This document shows, in pieces, positions 50,991-59,399 of a DNA stretch of 64,000 nucleotides. The notes under the pieces are model-generated. The model did no database searches. It was given only the letters and a program-made list of their open reading frames with translations, and had not been told where the DNA came from. Within the stretch, counting starts at the first letter, position 1. Each line of letters opens with the position of its first letter. The position numbers were made by a program, and so were the translations under genes. Source of the stretch: Lateolabrax maculatus (taxonomy: Eukaryota > Chordata > Actinopteri > Acropomatiformes > Lateolabracidae); NCBI GenBank assembly GCA_031216445.1, contig CM062205.1:15213001-15277000 (forward strand). Reading direction: 5' to 3'.

Positions 50991-52453
50991 CATGCACTGA
51001 AACTGAGAAAATGGCAACAAAAAAGACACAGTGCTGAGAGAACTTGATCCATACAGATTTGTTTTATCCTGATTTCATCATCAACTATTTGTAACAATCC
51101 CATCATACATCCCAACAGGCTTTTGCTGCCTCCACAGATTTTATCGTTGACTCAAAGATTTCATTACTGTCCACAAAACTAACTCACATAACACCAAACC
51201 GGCTAAAAAGGATTACAGCAAATGTACCTTGGGCATACCGGGTTTAAGAGGTTAAGTTTGCTCTATTAGTTATGGCCATAACTCAAAGGGGCGAAAAGGC
51301 TGCTGATAGGGGAAGTAAACTGTGTGATAACCCTCTGCTGAGAATCACGTGTATGAGATACTTAATCCATCAGTGTCATTAACAATATATTAATTGCAAA
51401 CCCAAATAAGTGATGGCTGATCTCCCTCAAGAGTCCGTGTACCTGGCCCACTACTATTTGCAGCTTAGATTTATTTTCCCACATCAAGAGTCAAAAGACC
51501 TCACAAACATTAGAACATACTGCATTGTAAGCATACAACAGGTTTGATAACAATAATTATTTTTAAAACATACTTTTCTGTGGCTTCTTCAATAACAGAC
51601 TGTGATATCCTGTGATTTTCATTTCAGTCAATGTGAAATCATGTCTCCGTGTGTTGTGTGATGTCTCTCAGCCCTTGACATTTCCAACAGACGGGTAAGC
51701 TACATGTTTGGGTTGACTTTCATGAGAGCTGTGTCAAGATGACTGCTGGCCAAAGACGCTCAATTTTCTCAAGCCAAGGACTTCCGAGTCAAAGACACTT
51801 GGACTTGTCAGTCTTAAGGTTACGTTCTGCCCCTCTGTCTTTCCGGGCAGAATTGCAAACACAAAACAAGTTCAAACTGTGGTAAAATGAGCCATTTCCA
51901 TCCCAGACTCTAATTCTAACTAAAAGGACACTTTGCTGAGGAGGCAGGCGTGGAGGCCGCGCAGAAGAAGTGGGCTTCAAGGCCAACAGATGTTTGGAGG
52001 AAAAGTGAGTCATCCACATGAGCAGCAGCTGTCCTGTGGAGCTGCACCTCTGAATGTCTGTTGACATCAGTCTAACTTTCCTTTATTCAAATACCTCTGT
52101 CTTTAAACTACAGGTATAACTCACAACAGCTGAAGCCCAGCAGTTATTCTTTTGTAAAACAGCAGGAGGCATTTCTTCTGTCCTCGTTTTGACACGAACC
52201 GTCCCCAGGTCACGCGGGTCGGACGTCAGCCAGGTGCCGACGCCGCCGCCGTGCGTTATTTACCTGCCGCGACCATTTTGTCCTCTCTCCCCCTCAGGGC
52301 GCGGTCTCTGCCCGGCAGCTGGACCCCGTCCGCCATTGAGTCGGCGGCGGCGGCGGCGAGCGACACGGAAACTAGAAGGAGCCAGGCGGTGTGCGCTCGT
52401 GTTTGGGAGGAGAGCCGCCGTGAAAGTGGCGAAGTCTTCCGGTTTGCCTCCAT
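21932..52453 (-). CDS. msrA: MsrA, peptide-methionine (S)-S-oxide reductase, six coding exons; apparent ER-targeted form
   Basis: The enzyme reduces methionine-S-sulfoxide, free or in proteins, back to methionine with thioredoxin as usual reductant. Six exons read on the minus strand join in phase (190, 69, 120, 105, 107 and 174 nt = 765 nt, 254 residues plus stop); every intron is GT-AG. Residues 89-95 are the GCFWGAE active site with catalytic Cys90. Resolving cysteines are Cys236 (GYCG) and Cys245 (GVSCP); the spacings of 146 and 9 match the bovine enzyme (72/218/227, from memory). Residues 65-80 match the mammalian KHHVNGNRTVEPFPEG segment, and the block with QYRSAIY is present. Human MsrA is 235 residues. 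Odd points: residues 1-38 look like a signal peptide and the protein ends in KDEL, whereas the human protein ends in GIKK. Introns of 6.0, 0.18, 3.6, 10.9 and 9.0 kb are large, as in mammals. No inactivating lesion is seen. Identity is very secure; the ER location is inference. Confidence 0.96.
24027..24160 (+). repeat. Partial copy of the same teleost repeat
   Basis: It starts GGGCTGCAACTAACAATTATTTTCATTATC, the diagnostic 5' end, and decays into AT-rich sequence. It lies in msrA intron 5. Confidence 0.7.
25375..25600 (+). repeat. Interspersed repeat with telomere-like core
   Basis: GAGGACAAAAC, GTCCCCACAAGG, GGTTATGGTTAGGGTTAGG, and a GT-rich end match a vertebrate repeat built around 'GAGGAC...TTAGGGTTAGGG...GTCCCCAC' followed by (TG)n. 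It holds two tandem TTAGG(G) units; this is a repeat core, not a telomere. Confidence 0.6.
25690..25712. repeat. (CT)n microsatellite
   Basis: CT repeat in a longer pyrimidine-rich stretch, in msrA intron 5. Confidence 0.95.
26337..26755 (+). repeat. Teleost AAGTAAAAGTAC-type interspersed repeat
   Basis: Diagnostic blocks in order: GTGGAAGATGTATTGAGATATTTTACTT, AAAAATACTGCATTACAAG, AAAAGTAAAAGTACTCATTA, GCTGATCATATGTTTTGTATG and AAGTAAAGAACAAGTACCTCAAA. I recognise this as a common non-coding fish repeat. A second copy is at 56217-56730. Confidence 0.8.
27364..27398. repeat. (GT)n microsatellite
   Basis: GT with one early AT interruption, in msrA intron 5. Confidence 0.95.
28309..28349. repeat. 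(CA)n-(TA)n microsatellite
   Basis: CA followed by ATATATATA, in msrA intron 5. Confidence 0.95.
29058..29120. repeat. (CA)n fused to (ACAGC)n
   Basis: CA to about 29093, then five ACAGC units and one variant (29091-29120). Confidence 0.96.
30398..30411. promoter_or_regulatory. RFX X-box-like palindrome
   Basis: GTTGCC-GT-GGCAAC is a perfect 6-2-6 inverted repeat matching the RFX consensus. It sits in msrA intron 5, about 0.7 kb from exon 5. The site is seen; its use is inferred. Confidence 0.45.
31128..31234 (-). CDS. msrA: msrA coding exon 5
   Basis: It encodes residues 162 (split) to 197: MRQQNDHGTQYRSAIY, then TQQELALKSKVAFQQ, matching human MRQGNDHGTQYRSAIY. The acceptor is TTTACGCAG, preceded by a UG-rich rather than pyrimidine-pure tract; the donor is CAG|GTATAA. 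Phase 1 in, phase 0 out. Its length of 107 nt means skipping would break the reading frame. Confidence 0.97.
32190..32475 (+). repeat. Teleost interspersed repeat (probable)
   Basis: GTGAAAGTGAAACAAAACATTAAAGTTG, GAGCTGTAAAACTAAAGCAATTAG, AAAACCACTTTCACACTACACAG and TTGTAAATGTTGATTAGTGCAGC resemble a dispersed fish repeat I recall. The left limit is uncertain; similar sequence may start near 31.8 kb. Confidence 0.55.
34858..34909. repeat. (CA)n microsatellite
   Basis: About 52 bp of CA in msrA intron 4, so GU in the transcript. Confidence 0.97.
36599..36641. repeat. (CA)n microsatellite
   Basis: About 43 bp of CA in msrA intron 4. Confidence 0.97.
38763..38786. repeat. Poly(G)24 in a purine-rich block
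   Basis: Homopolymer on the plus strand, so C24 in the msrA transcript, with more G-runs downstream to about 38860. Confidence 0.96.
39459..39518. repeat. (GT)n microsatellite
   Basis: About 60 bp of uninterrupted GT in msrA intron 4. Confidence 0.97.
41268..41302. repeat. (CA)n/(GCAC)n repeat
   Basis: CA units turning into GCAC units, in msrA intron 4. Confidence 0.93.
42126..42230 (-). CDS. msrA: msrA coding exon 4
   Basis: It encodes residues 127 (split) to 162 (split): TGHTEVVRVVF, then LEELLKRFWESHDPTQ, which matches the mammalian TGHAEVVRVVY / FEELLKVFWENHDPTQ block. The acceptor is CCTTTAG and the donor is CAAG|GTAGCA. Phase 1 in, phase 1 out. Confidence 0.97.
43155..43465 (-). mobile_element. 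Candidate solo LTR-like element
   Basis: The ends are TGTGA...TCACA inverted. On the minus strand a TATA box (GGCTATATAAGC, about 43390) is followed about 190 nt later by AATAAA (43198-43203), in LTR order U3-R-U5. The length of 311 bp is plausible. No target-site duplication was found, so the limits are tentative. Confidence 0.4.
44009..44157 (+). mobile_element. tRNA-derived SINE
   Basis: A pol III B-box-like GGTTCGATTCC is at about 44054-44064 in a tRNA-like head. It is followed by the tail TTGCATGTCATACCCC...TTCACTATCACTATCTAATAAA typical of a percomorph SINE group. The A box is degraded. It lies in msrA intron 3, antisense to the gene. Confidence 0.75.
45853..45972 (-). CDS. msrA: msrA coding exon 3 (catalytic Cys exon)
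   Basis: It encodes residues 87 (split) to 127 (split) and carries MGCFWGAERLFW, with catalytic Cys90, and VGYAGGFTPNPTYHEVC, both hallmark MsrA blocks. The acceptor is ATGTCCAG and the donor is CAG|GTAATA. Phase 1 in, phase 1 out. Open frame continues on both sides into intron sequence, but the splice sites and homology define the exon. Confidence 0.97.
46155..46223 (-). CDS. msrA: msrA coding exon 2
   Basis: It encodes residues 64 (split) to 87 (split), including KHAVNGNPTVEPFPEG, the conserved N-terminal strand region of vertebrate MsrA. The acceptor is TTCACAG and the donor is G|GTGAGT. Phase 1 in, phase 1 out. It is separated from exon 3 by only 182 bp. Confidence 0.95.
46761..46788. 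repeat. (GT)n microsatellite
   Basis: 28 bp of GT in msrA intron 1. Confidence 0.97.
49707..49878 (-). mobile_element. Degraded SINE-like repeat with GCATGTTCTCCC core
   Basis: On the minus strand GAGTTTGCATGTTCTCCC, then GTCTGCGTGGGTTTCCTTC, is the hallmark of a very common teleost short repeat. The flanking tRNA-like part (GGTTCTGAC-type) is decayed. It lies in msrA intron 1 in the same orientation as the gene. Confidence 0.7.
50942..50988. repeat. (AT)n microsatellite
   Basis: About 47 bp of uninterrupted AT in msrA intron 1; self-complementary. Confidence 0.97.
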
Positions 52454-52560
52454 GGCGCCGTGACGCCGTGGTGGAGGTGGGGGGGGGGGAGGGTGGAGGT
52501 GGAGGCGGCGGCGAAAGCGCCATCAGTATGAATATTCATCGTGCGTGGGCCGCGTCGTGC
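52190..52560 (-). promoter_or_regulatory. msrA: CpG island with msrA first exon and presumed core promoter
   Basis: This is the densest CpG stretch near the gene, with CGG/GCC repeats and GC-box-like G-runs (about 52478-52500 on the plus strand). It contains exon 1 and the presumed 5' UTR. No TATA box is seen at a useful distance, which fits a dispersed CpG-island promoter. The transcription start is not resolved. Firing in the other direction is possible, but no plus-strand exon was recognised. Confidence 0.7.
52264..52453 (-). CDS. msrA: msrA coding exon 1 (N-terminal targeting region)
   Basis: It encodes residues 1-63 plus the first base of codon 64 and ends in a strong donor (GCAG|GTAAAT). 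The ATG sits in a strong Kozak context (GGCGCCATGG). Assignment rests on three points. Its phase (1) fits exon 2 exactly. It lies in a CpG island upstream on the right strand. Residues 52-63 (ALRGREDKMVAA) align with the human stretch ALPGRKEQTPVAA just before KHHVNG. Residues 1-22 hold six basic or histidine residues (R5, K6, R12, R13, R19, H21). Residues 24-32 are a hydrophobic core (WLLLVSVSL) followed by Ala33-37 and Asp38, which reads as a signal peptide with an AAA|D cleavage site. A mitochondrial presequence is the main alternative. In-frame Met40 and Met60 are possible secondary starts. I have not seen a transcript, so the 5' limit is open. Confidence 0.85.
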
Positions 52561-52710
52561 ACTGCATATTAACTAATCAAGGGGTTAATATGACTTTGGC
52601 ACAAAAGCCTACAGTGCACCGTGTGCGGGAAACCAAATTAAATTTAAATAAATACCCGCGCCGTTCTGCATGCAGATGAGCCCTCGCCAATTACGAGCCC
52701 TCGTTCTGCG
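52520..52710. promoter_or_regulatory. AT-rich promoter-proximal block with palindromes upstream of msrA
   Basis: Directly upstream of the CpG island. It holds the 12-bp perfect palindrome ATGAATATTCAT (52528-52539), a 9-bp inverted repeat CATATTAAC/GTTAATATG (52565-52573 and 52584-52592), and two GAGCCCTCG copies (52678-52686, 52695-52703) around a CCAATTAC. These resemble POU, HNF1-like and NF-Y sites. The sites are visible; their use is inference. Confidence 0.45.
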
Positions 52711-53469
52711 GGAGAGGCGCCTCTGCTGGAGTCAGGCTGCGGTCTGCATGTGTGCATGGGCAGCTCTCCCTTTGTGGCTCGTTTCGCATGCGAGTCCCGG
52801 TTTGTCCCGACGGGCAGCAACCCCCCCCCACCAAGAGCCCGCTGGACACATGAGGACTGTTACAGGAGATGAGATCGATGTGTGAAACGTACAGTCCCAT
52901 ACGTGACTCAAGCGCATCTTAAAGTGTTCTGCCAACCAGATGTCATTCAGTGTGCATTTGACTCTACACAGCACCATGTTGCATCTCTCAATCTCTTTTT
53001 TTTTTTTTTTAAACCTGAGAACTGGGTTTTTCTTTAAAAGATTATTTATTGTGTTATGATATGGAAACAGTATAAAAACATGATAAGAGGTACATTCATC
53101 ATGTTTGGAGACACACTCTATTTTTCGCTCTTTCCAAGTGATTATGAGGTTGGTCAAGTCGTTAAACTTAAACACTGTAATAAATAATATATTTGCCTTC
53201 TAGTTACCTGGTCAGTCGATATTTTTGCGGCACACCGACAACATTGAGGTCAAAAACCGCAATGCTACATTCTGTGTCATCTTTGGTGTAGTTGAGACTG
53301 CAGAAAGTTTCAAACTGCAGTCCAGAGTCTTCAAGGAAGTCAGATCAATCATCCGGACAACTGTGCAACACTGAATGTTGATGTCCAGGATGTGTCTCAG
53401 TCATCAAAAGCCGGACATGATTTCAATTCTGTAATAGATTGAAAAAGTAAGTAAAAACTCCAACAAACA

Positions 53470-53697
53470 TTGTGTGGTTCCACCTACTCCAAAGTGAGGA
53501 TTTGCTGCTTTTACCTGCTTGATATCACTGTAAACTGAACTTCTTTGGGTTCAAGACTGTTGGTCGGACAAAACAAGGCATTTTAAGACATCACTGTGGA
53601 CTCTGGGAAACTCTGGTGGACATTTTTCACTATTTTCTGATGTTTTGTATACCAAACGATGAATTAATAATGAAATAAATCATCAGTTGCAGCCCAA
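53470..53697 (-). repeat. Minus-strand copy of the same teleost repeat
   Basis: On the minus strand it reads GGGCTGCAACTGATGATTT, then CAGAAAATAGTGAAAAATG, TTTCCCAGAGTCCA and CTTGTTTTGTCCGACCAAC, a good match to the family and better preserved than the other two copies. Confidence 0.8.
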
Positions 53698-54721
53698 AAC
53701 AAGAGGCACCAAGAGTTTGGAATCATATTGGCCTTGTGGTCGAAGATACCACATAACTGCCACAGCCTTGGCTGAAGGAATTACGTGCACCTTTTGTTGC
53801 ATGTGATCTCACTAACTTCCATATCCTGTCTGATTCTCTAACCTATCATGTAAAGGCAAAATGCCCTACACATAATCTAAAGAAAGTCACAAAGAGTGAC
53901 CGGCCTGTACTGGTCAGGGCACTCTCAGAAGTGATTTTACTGCTCTTTGATATTGTTTCCATTACAGCCAGACCAGCAGTGTGATAGTAATGAGGATGGA
54001 TTATTAACATGTGGTAACTTAAAGCATTCTTGTGCATGCTCTGAACCACCCAATCTACCAGTAACAAAGAATCCAGGGCATTGTTCCTGTATCCTGCAAG
54101 CCAGAATAACATCACACCCTCCTGCAATCCCCCTTTCCTCTCTCTCTTCCTCTCTCTTCCCCTTACTCTCTCTCTTATCTGCCGGGGAAATGAAGCTCAA
54201 TCACCTGCGGAGGAGCTGAGGGCGGCACAGGGGACTTTGCAATGCAAATGCCAGGTAATTACCCGAAAGCTAGGAGAGTGGAAGCACAAAGATGAAAATA
54301 GAGCAGGCAGAGAGAGAGAGAGCGAGAGAGAGAGAAAGAGATGAACCGAACACTGGGTTCACATGCCTGTTGATGCAGGATGATTGGGGTGTTTTGGGGG
54401 TGTGTGGTGATGTAGGAAGTCGAAAGGGGAGATGGGAGGAGGGGACAAGAAGGTGATGAGATGAACAGGGATGGATGGGAACTACATACATACACACATA
54501 CATACAGAGAGCCCACGGTGTGTGTTAATTCCTCCCTGTGCGTTTGTCTGCATCTGTGAAAGCATGTGTGCATTCCTCTGACAAATGATCAATAAATTTA
54601 GTATTTTCCTAGAGTCTCTGCTGTGTGCTGTGATGGAGGAAGGATCTTCTTTTAATTCAGAAGAATATCTGCAGTGAATTAAACCATTTTTTTTGCATGA
54701 GTGCGGTAGCAGTTTGAGTAG

Positions 54722-54723
<2 letters not shown>

Positions 54724-54767
<44 letters not shown>
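54724..54767. repeat. (GT)n microsatellite
   Basis: 44 bp of GT followed by a decayed TG-rich region to about 54.92 kb. Confidence 0.97.
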
Positions 54768-54769
<2 letters not shown>

Positions 54770-56216
54770 ACTTGCATGCATAAGTGTTTGCGCCTGGGTG
54801 CTTGTGTACACGTAGGCATGTGTGTGTACATGAGCTTGTGTGCACCATTGTGTGTGCGCTCAATAATGGGCACTTGTGTATGTAGTGTATGTGTGCGCAT
54901 ATGTGTGTGTGTCCATGGTGTGTTGTACCGAAGGATTTAGTGAGTGTGCCAGCTTGCAGCTGTTTGATTGTCAGTGAGTGAGAGTGAAGAGATGTGCAGA
55001 TGTGAGTAACTATCAAAGAGATTATGAAATGACCTGGAATTAAATGCCGCAGTAGATTCTAACCGGGTTTCGTAGCACGTTAAGTCCTCTGTTTGATTGA
55101 GAGGTGGTTGGAAAGCTGTATGTTCATGTTTATGTTTACCAGGTTTAGACAGTTAAATGCAATTTTATTCAATAAGCTAAAATGCTTATTTGTAATTCAA
55201 TACAGGACTCTAGGTTTGTTTGTTTGATTGTTTATGTGTTTGTGGAAGATATAACCAAGCAATGGTGTGACTCACAAGCAGTTTGCACCTTGACTCAATA
55301 GCTACCTCTGATTAACATCTGAACAGAACAGGAGCCAGCCAACCAGAAAACTGTTTTGGCGATTTAGTGTAATTGTGGCTTTGCTAAAGTCTCACTTTGC
55401 CTAATTAGAATAATAAATCATGCCGCCTCGTTGTTTTCAAAGGGCCCTCCATCGTCTCGCCGAAGCAGGTGGGATTGTGGGATGGTGTGAAAAACAAAGG
55501 CTTTGATTGCTCTGCTGAAGCTATAGTCAGTTAAAAGCAACGTGGCGCTCTCCGGGGATTCATATTCAAAACTAAGCCGTATCAATTCATGGACCTGAGT
55601 GGGAAAAGCCAACTTGACAAATTTTGATTCATACTCTGGCCCATGCTTGACTTCACTTGACATAAATCACTTGGCTCATTGGAAACTGGAGAGAAGACAT
55701 GGGGGTTTGTTTGAATGACATGAAAGGCTGAAGGGATATTGCATGGTGGTACCTTTTCAAGATGGTTGTTGTGGCTTTCATCTGCATTCACCAGGGAAGT
55801 ATATACACATTCTGCTTAAACCATAATATGTTATTCCAGGTGACCTTGCAATGTAACATCTTCTCCTTCCCTTACTTTCTCATTTCAATGAACTTTACTG
55901 ACACGTCTTTTTGTGTATTCTTCTCATTCGATGCTCACTGAGTGTATACTCGGTCGGGATGTGCTGCTGCCTCTCAACAGATAGTTGAAGTGTGTCTTTA
56001 GAGCCATGTAGCATATCGTTTTTACTGTGAGTCTTGGATGTGTTATTTCAGTGGTTCAAATAATATAATTTGTTCTGTGATTTCGGTCATTGTAAAATGT
56101 GTGTGGTGTAAGTGGGTCTTATTTTGTTCATCTGGAGAGCTCCTGCATCTGAAGGGCTTTACAAAGTATTGCAGGGATTGTTAGGGACATAAGTTCTGAT
56201 GATGAAGTTCAGCAGG

Positions 56217-56730
56217 CAGGTGGAAAAAGTTTATTCTACTTCAGTAAAAGTAGCAATGCCACACTGTGATAATATTCCATTACAAGTAAAAGCCCTGCAT
56301 TTAAACTTTTACTCTGGTAAGTATGGGAAACAAAATGTACTTAAGTGAAGTAAAATACTCATTATGCAGAATTGCCTCAGTGTTACAGTATTATATTATT
56401 ATATTATTATTATTTATGTATTAACATGTAAGCAAAAAAATGTTTTAGTTGGTCAAGGTTGAGCAAATGTTGGGTAGTTTAACCTTTAATAATGTAGTAT
56501 TATAAATAACTGGTGTTTAGCATGTAAAATCTTATTTTGAAAAGTAATTTATAACTATATAGCTGCCAAATAAATGTAGTGGAGTAAAAAAGTAAAATAT
56601 TTCCCTGTGAAATGTTGTGGAGTACAAATACAAAACTGCATAAAATGAAAATGTTCAAGTAAAGTGAAAGTTCTTAAGAACTGTACTTACAATATAGTAC
56701 TTGAATAAATGTATTTTCCGCTACTGACAG
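56217..56730 (+). repeat. Second copy of the AAGTAAAAGTAC-type repeat
   Basis: Blocks ATTCCATTACAAGTAAAAG, AAAATACTCATTATGCAGAA, TAAATGTAGTGGAGTAAA and CAAGTAAAGTGAAAGTTC follow the same order as the copy at 26337. It is on the same strand, about 30 kb away and outside msrA. Confidence 0.8.
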
Positions 56731-58811
56731 AAGGTTGTATTCATTGTACGTATTTGTTGAATAGGATTACATTACATTTACCTCTAATGGTGCCCCTTTG
56801 ACAGAAACATTTATTTAGTTTTACAAATATATAGCCTACTACAGATTTATCCCTCTCATCCAATTTTTGAAGTCATTTGTAAAATAACCTTTCTCTGACT
56901 TTACGCTTCTTGTCCTCCCAAATAATTTTCGCCTTTGCACAGTAGTTGTTGCATTCTGATAAATTTCAGAACGGCACGTAGAACTTTTGATATCATATGA
57001 CGCTTCTGTATGCAGATACAACTAGAGGGAGAGGAAAGATAGATAAACAGAGAAAACGAGAGGTGATTTGAGCGAGCTGAGTGCAGCTATATAATGCCAG
57101 TCCACTTCCTCTCCCTCGTGCAGTGGCGCTCCACCCGTGCTAAGAGTGGCTGGGCTAAGCCACTCTTGCCCTACATACAGCCTAAACAGCAGATTACTGA
57201 CTGTCCCTCTAATCCCATGCACCAGGGCATGTGCCACTGTCACCATGTACCAACCACCCAATCACCCTGCAGCCACCGTCACAGTGCCTGCTGTTCTCCT
57301 AGCTGTGCAACCCCCCACCCCGATCCCTAACATCTTCTCTGTTTCTGTTTTTGGTCAGTCATTTTGGATTTACTGTTTTATTTCTATCCGAAAAAAGCAC
57401 GCTGGAAACTGAGATATCGAAATACGTAATTCCACTTGCATCTCTTTATCTTTCTCCTTCTCTCTCGGTCTCTCCCTCTGTCTTCCCTAGCAACACCCTG
57501 TCCCATCCTCATCCTCCCAGTGCCCCCCACCCTCTCCCAGTTTTAACCTCCTCATGACCACCTGCCATGGGGTAGCTTCCTTCAGTCCCTCAGCCTCACC
57601 TAAACCACCAGGCCTGAGATTAGGGTTAATCTGGACCTTGTGTCATCCTGTATCTATCCACCACCCCCACAGCACCATTCTTTCCTCCCTCCCTCCCTCT
57701 CTCCCTCCTCTTTACCAAAGAGGCTTTGGTTTAAAATCCTTTATTGTGAACCCCCGCTCCCCTTGCAGTGTCTTTCTGCCTGCTGCCAACTGCAACTTTT
57801 CCACCCGCAATACATCCTCAGCCAATCCTTAAACAGATACTGGTAGAACCTGTCCCTAAGCTATGTTGGTTAAGAGATGTGAGCAAAGGATTTTTGCATT
57901 GTCTTTCTCTGTAGGATACATTTGGAATTAAGCAAGCACATGCACTATGCTAAAATGAAATGCTTGCTTGTATATGTGGGCATATGAGCGTGTGGTAATG
58001 CTTGACTATGCGTGAGGACTTGCCGTAATGGTATGCATGCAGTGGTGTAACGGTGTATGTGTGCATTTTCGTGCACGTCCATGACTGTTTAAGAGTGCTT
58101 CCCCAATTCATATGGACAAGGAATTTAGATGAGAATCTAGAGAATTCATCCTTCACTCTGCCGTCCCAATCACCCAGCCCCCCGTGCATTTAGCCAGCCG
58201 TGCTCTCGTGGTCCTCTCACCCCGAGGACAGAGTGAAAGCATGGAGGCCCGAGTTGGATGAAAAGACTCCACAATGGTGCAGAGAGCAAAGATGCGTAGA
58301 GAATGAAGACAAAAAGGGGTAAAAGATACAAAGTGCTAAAGCCCCTTTTCATTTTTTGTCTCCGGAAATAAATGGCAAATTCTCCCTCAAGCAAAGTCTT
58401 TCTTGAGTTGAAAAGCCAGCAGAAAGCACTTGGCAGACAGAAACTGGTAGAATGGAGAGTGAGACGTACAGAGGCAGCTAGAGATATGGGCCAGAAATGA
58501 AGTGTCTCATCGTAAGGGGCAGAGAAAAAGACCCTTGAGCATGAGAACCTGCATGTGTTGGATGGTTTAATGAGGAAACGGCATGGAGGATCCGTTGAAA
58601 TGATCACAAGATGCTGAGCTTATAATGTTAACGTCAAATTCCTTGTGTAATCATAATCAGCCAGTTTGTTGAGCACTGTTTAATTTGTTCCGATTACACA
58701 GATGGTCTGTTCGCTTATTAAAAATTCTGAGTACATGTAACTGTGTGATTATTTAAAGGGTTCACTCATATGATTCCCGGGCCAGCCAGAGGTTCCTTAT
58801 GCCTCCAAGAG

Positions 58812-58813
58812 AC

Positions 58814-58852
<39 letters not shown>
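58812..58852. repeat. (CA)n microsatellite
   Basis: CA with one CG interruption. Confidence 0.96.
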
Positions 58853-58856
<4 letters not shown>

Positions 58857-59399
58857 CGACATGAACACAAACACACATAATACACGTAATACGAACTTGA
58901 TGACATTATCGTTTATGGAGCAGATCTTAATGCAGAGAAGGAGGACGGGATGCTAAAGGTCTTTTAAACGGATTAGGAATATGGAATCCCAGTACCTTGA
59001 GCAAAACAAGCAGCGAGATGCAGGAGTGACTGGTAGAGCGCGAGTGACTGATTAAAGGGGAGAGAGCGACAGAACATGCTGAGAAAGGAAAAAGTCGGAG
59101 AGTGAGGGGCGAAACGTAGAATGTTCAAAGTGATTGTGCAAGAGTGCAAAATGTCCACAGAGAGCAAGAAAGAGAGAGCGATGTAGTTAATGGATGTAAA
59201 TTAATTGCTGTCATGTGGATTCTGATCCCAATAAATCAGGGTCAGTGTGGTCTCTGGTGCCATGGCTGGGAAAAGGCAGGAGGGAGCCTTGATCTGATAG
59301 ACACACTCACACACACATATATATATGTGTATATATGTGCACAAATGTACAAATATACACACATACTGTTATTCAAATGTAATAAAGGACGAATCTCAA

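Larger units (their letters stand above)
46224..52263 (-). other. msrA: msrA intron 1 (6.0 kb)
   Basis: It contains (GT)n at 46761-46788, an SINE-like fragment at 49707-49878 and an (AT)n tract at 50942-50988. The rest is unremarkable AT-rich DNA with pyrimidine-rich stretches (47.5-49.2 kb). The phase-1 donor and acceptor match. No alternative first exon was recognised, though one could be missed. Confidence 0.8.
52711..59000. other. 5' flank of msrA, non-coding
   Basis: Contains a minus-strand copy of a teleost repeat (53470-53697), (GT)n at 54724-54767, the repeat at 56217-56730 and (CA)n at 58812-58852. No gene was recognised. Confidence 0.6.

Noticed and set aside
52189..52572. 127-codon plus-strand open frame over the CpG island
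   Set aside because: This is the antisense shadow of msrA exon 1 and its GC-rich 5' UTR; the composition is driven by CGG repeats.
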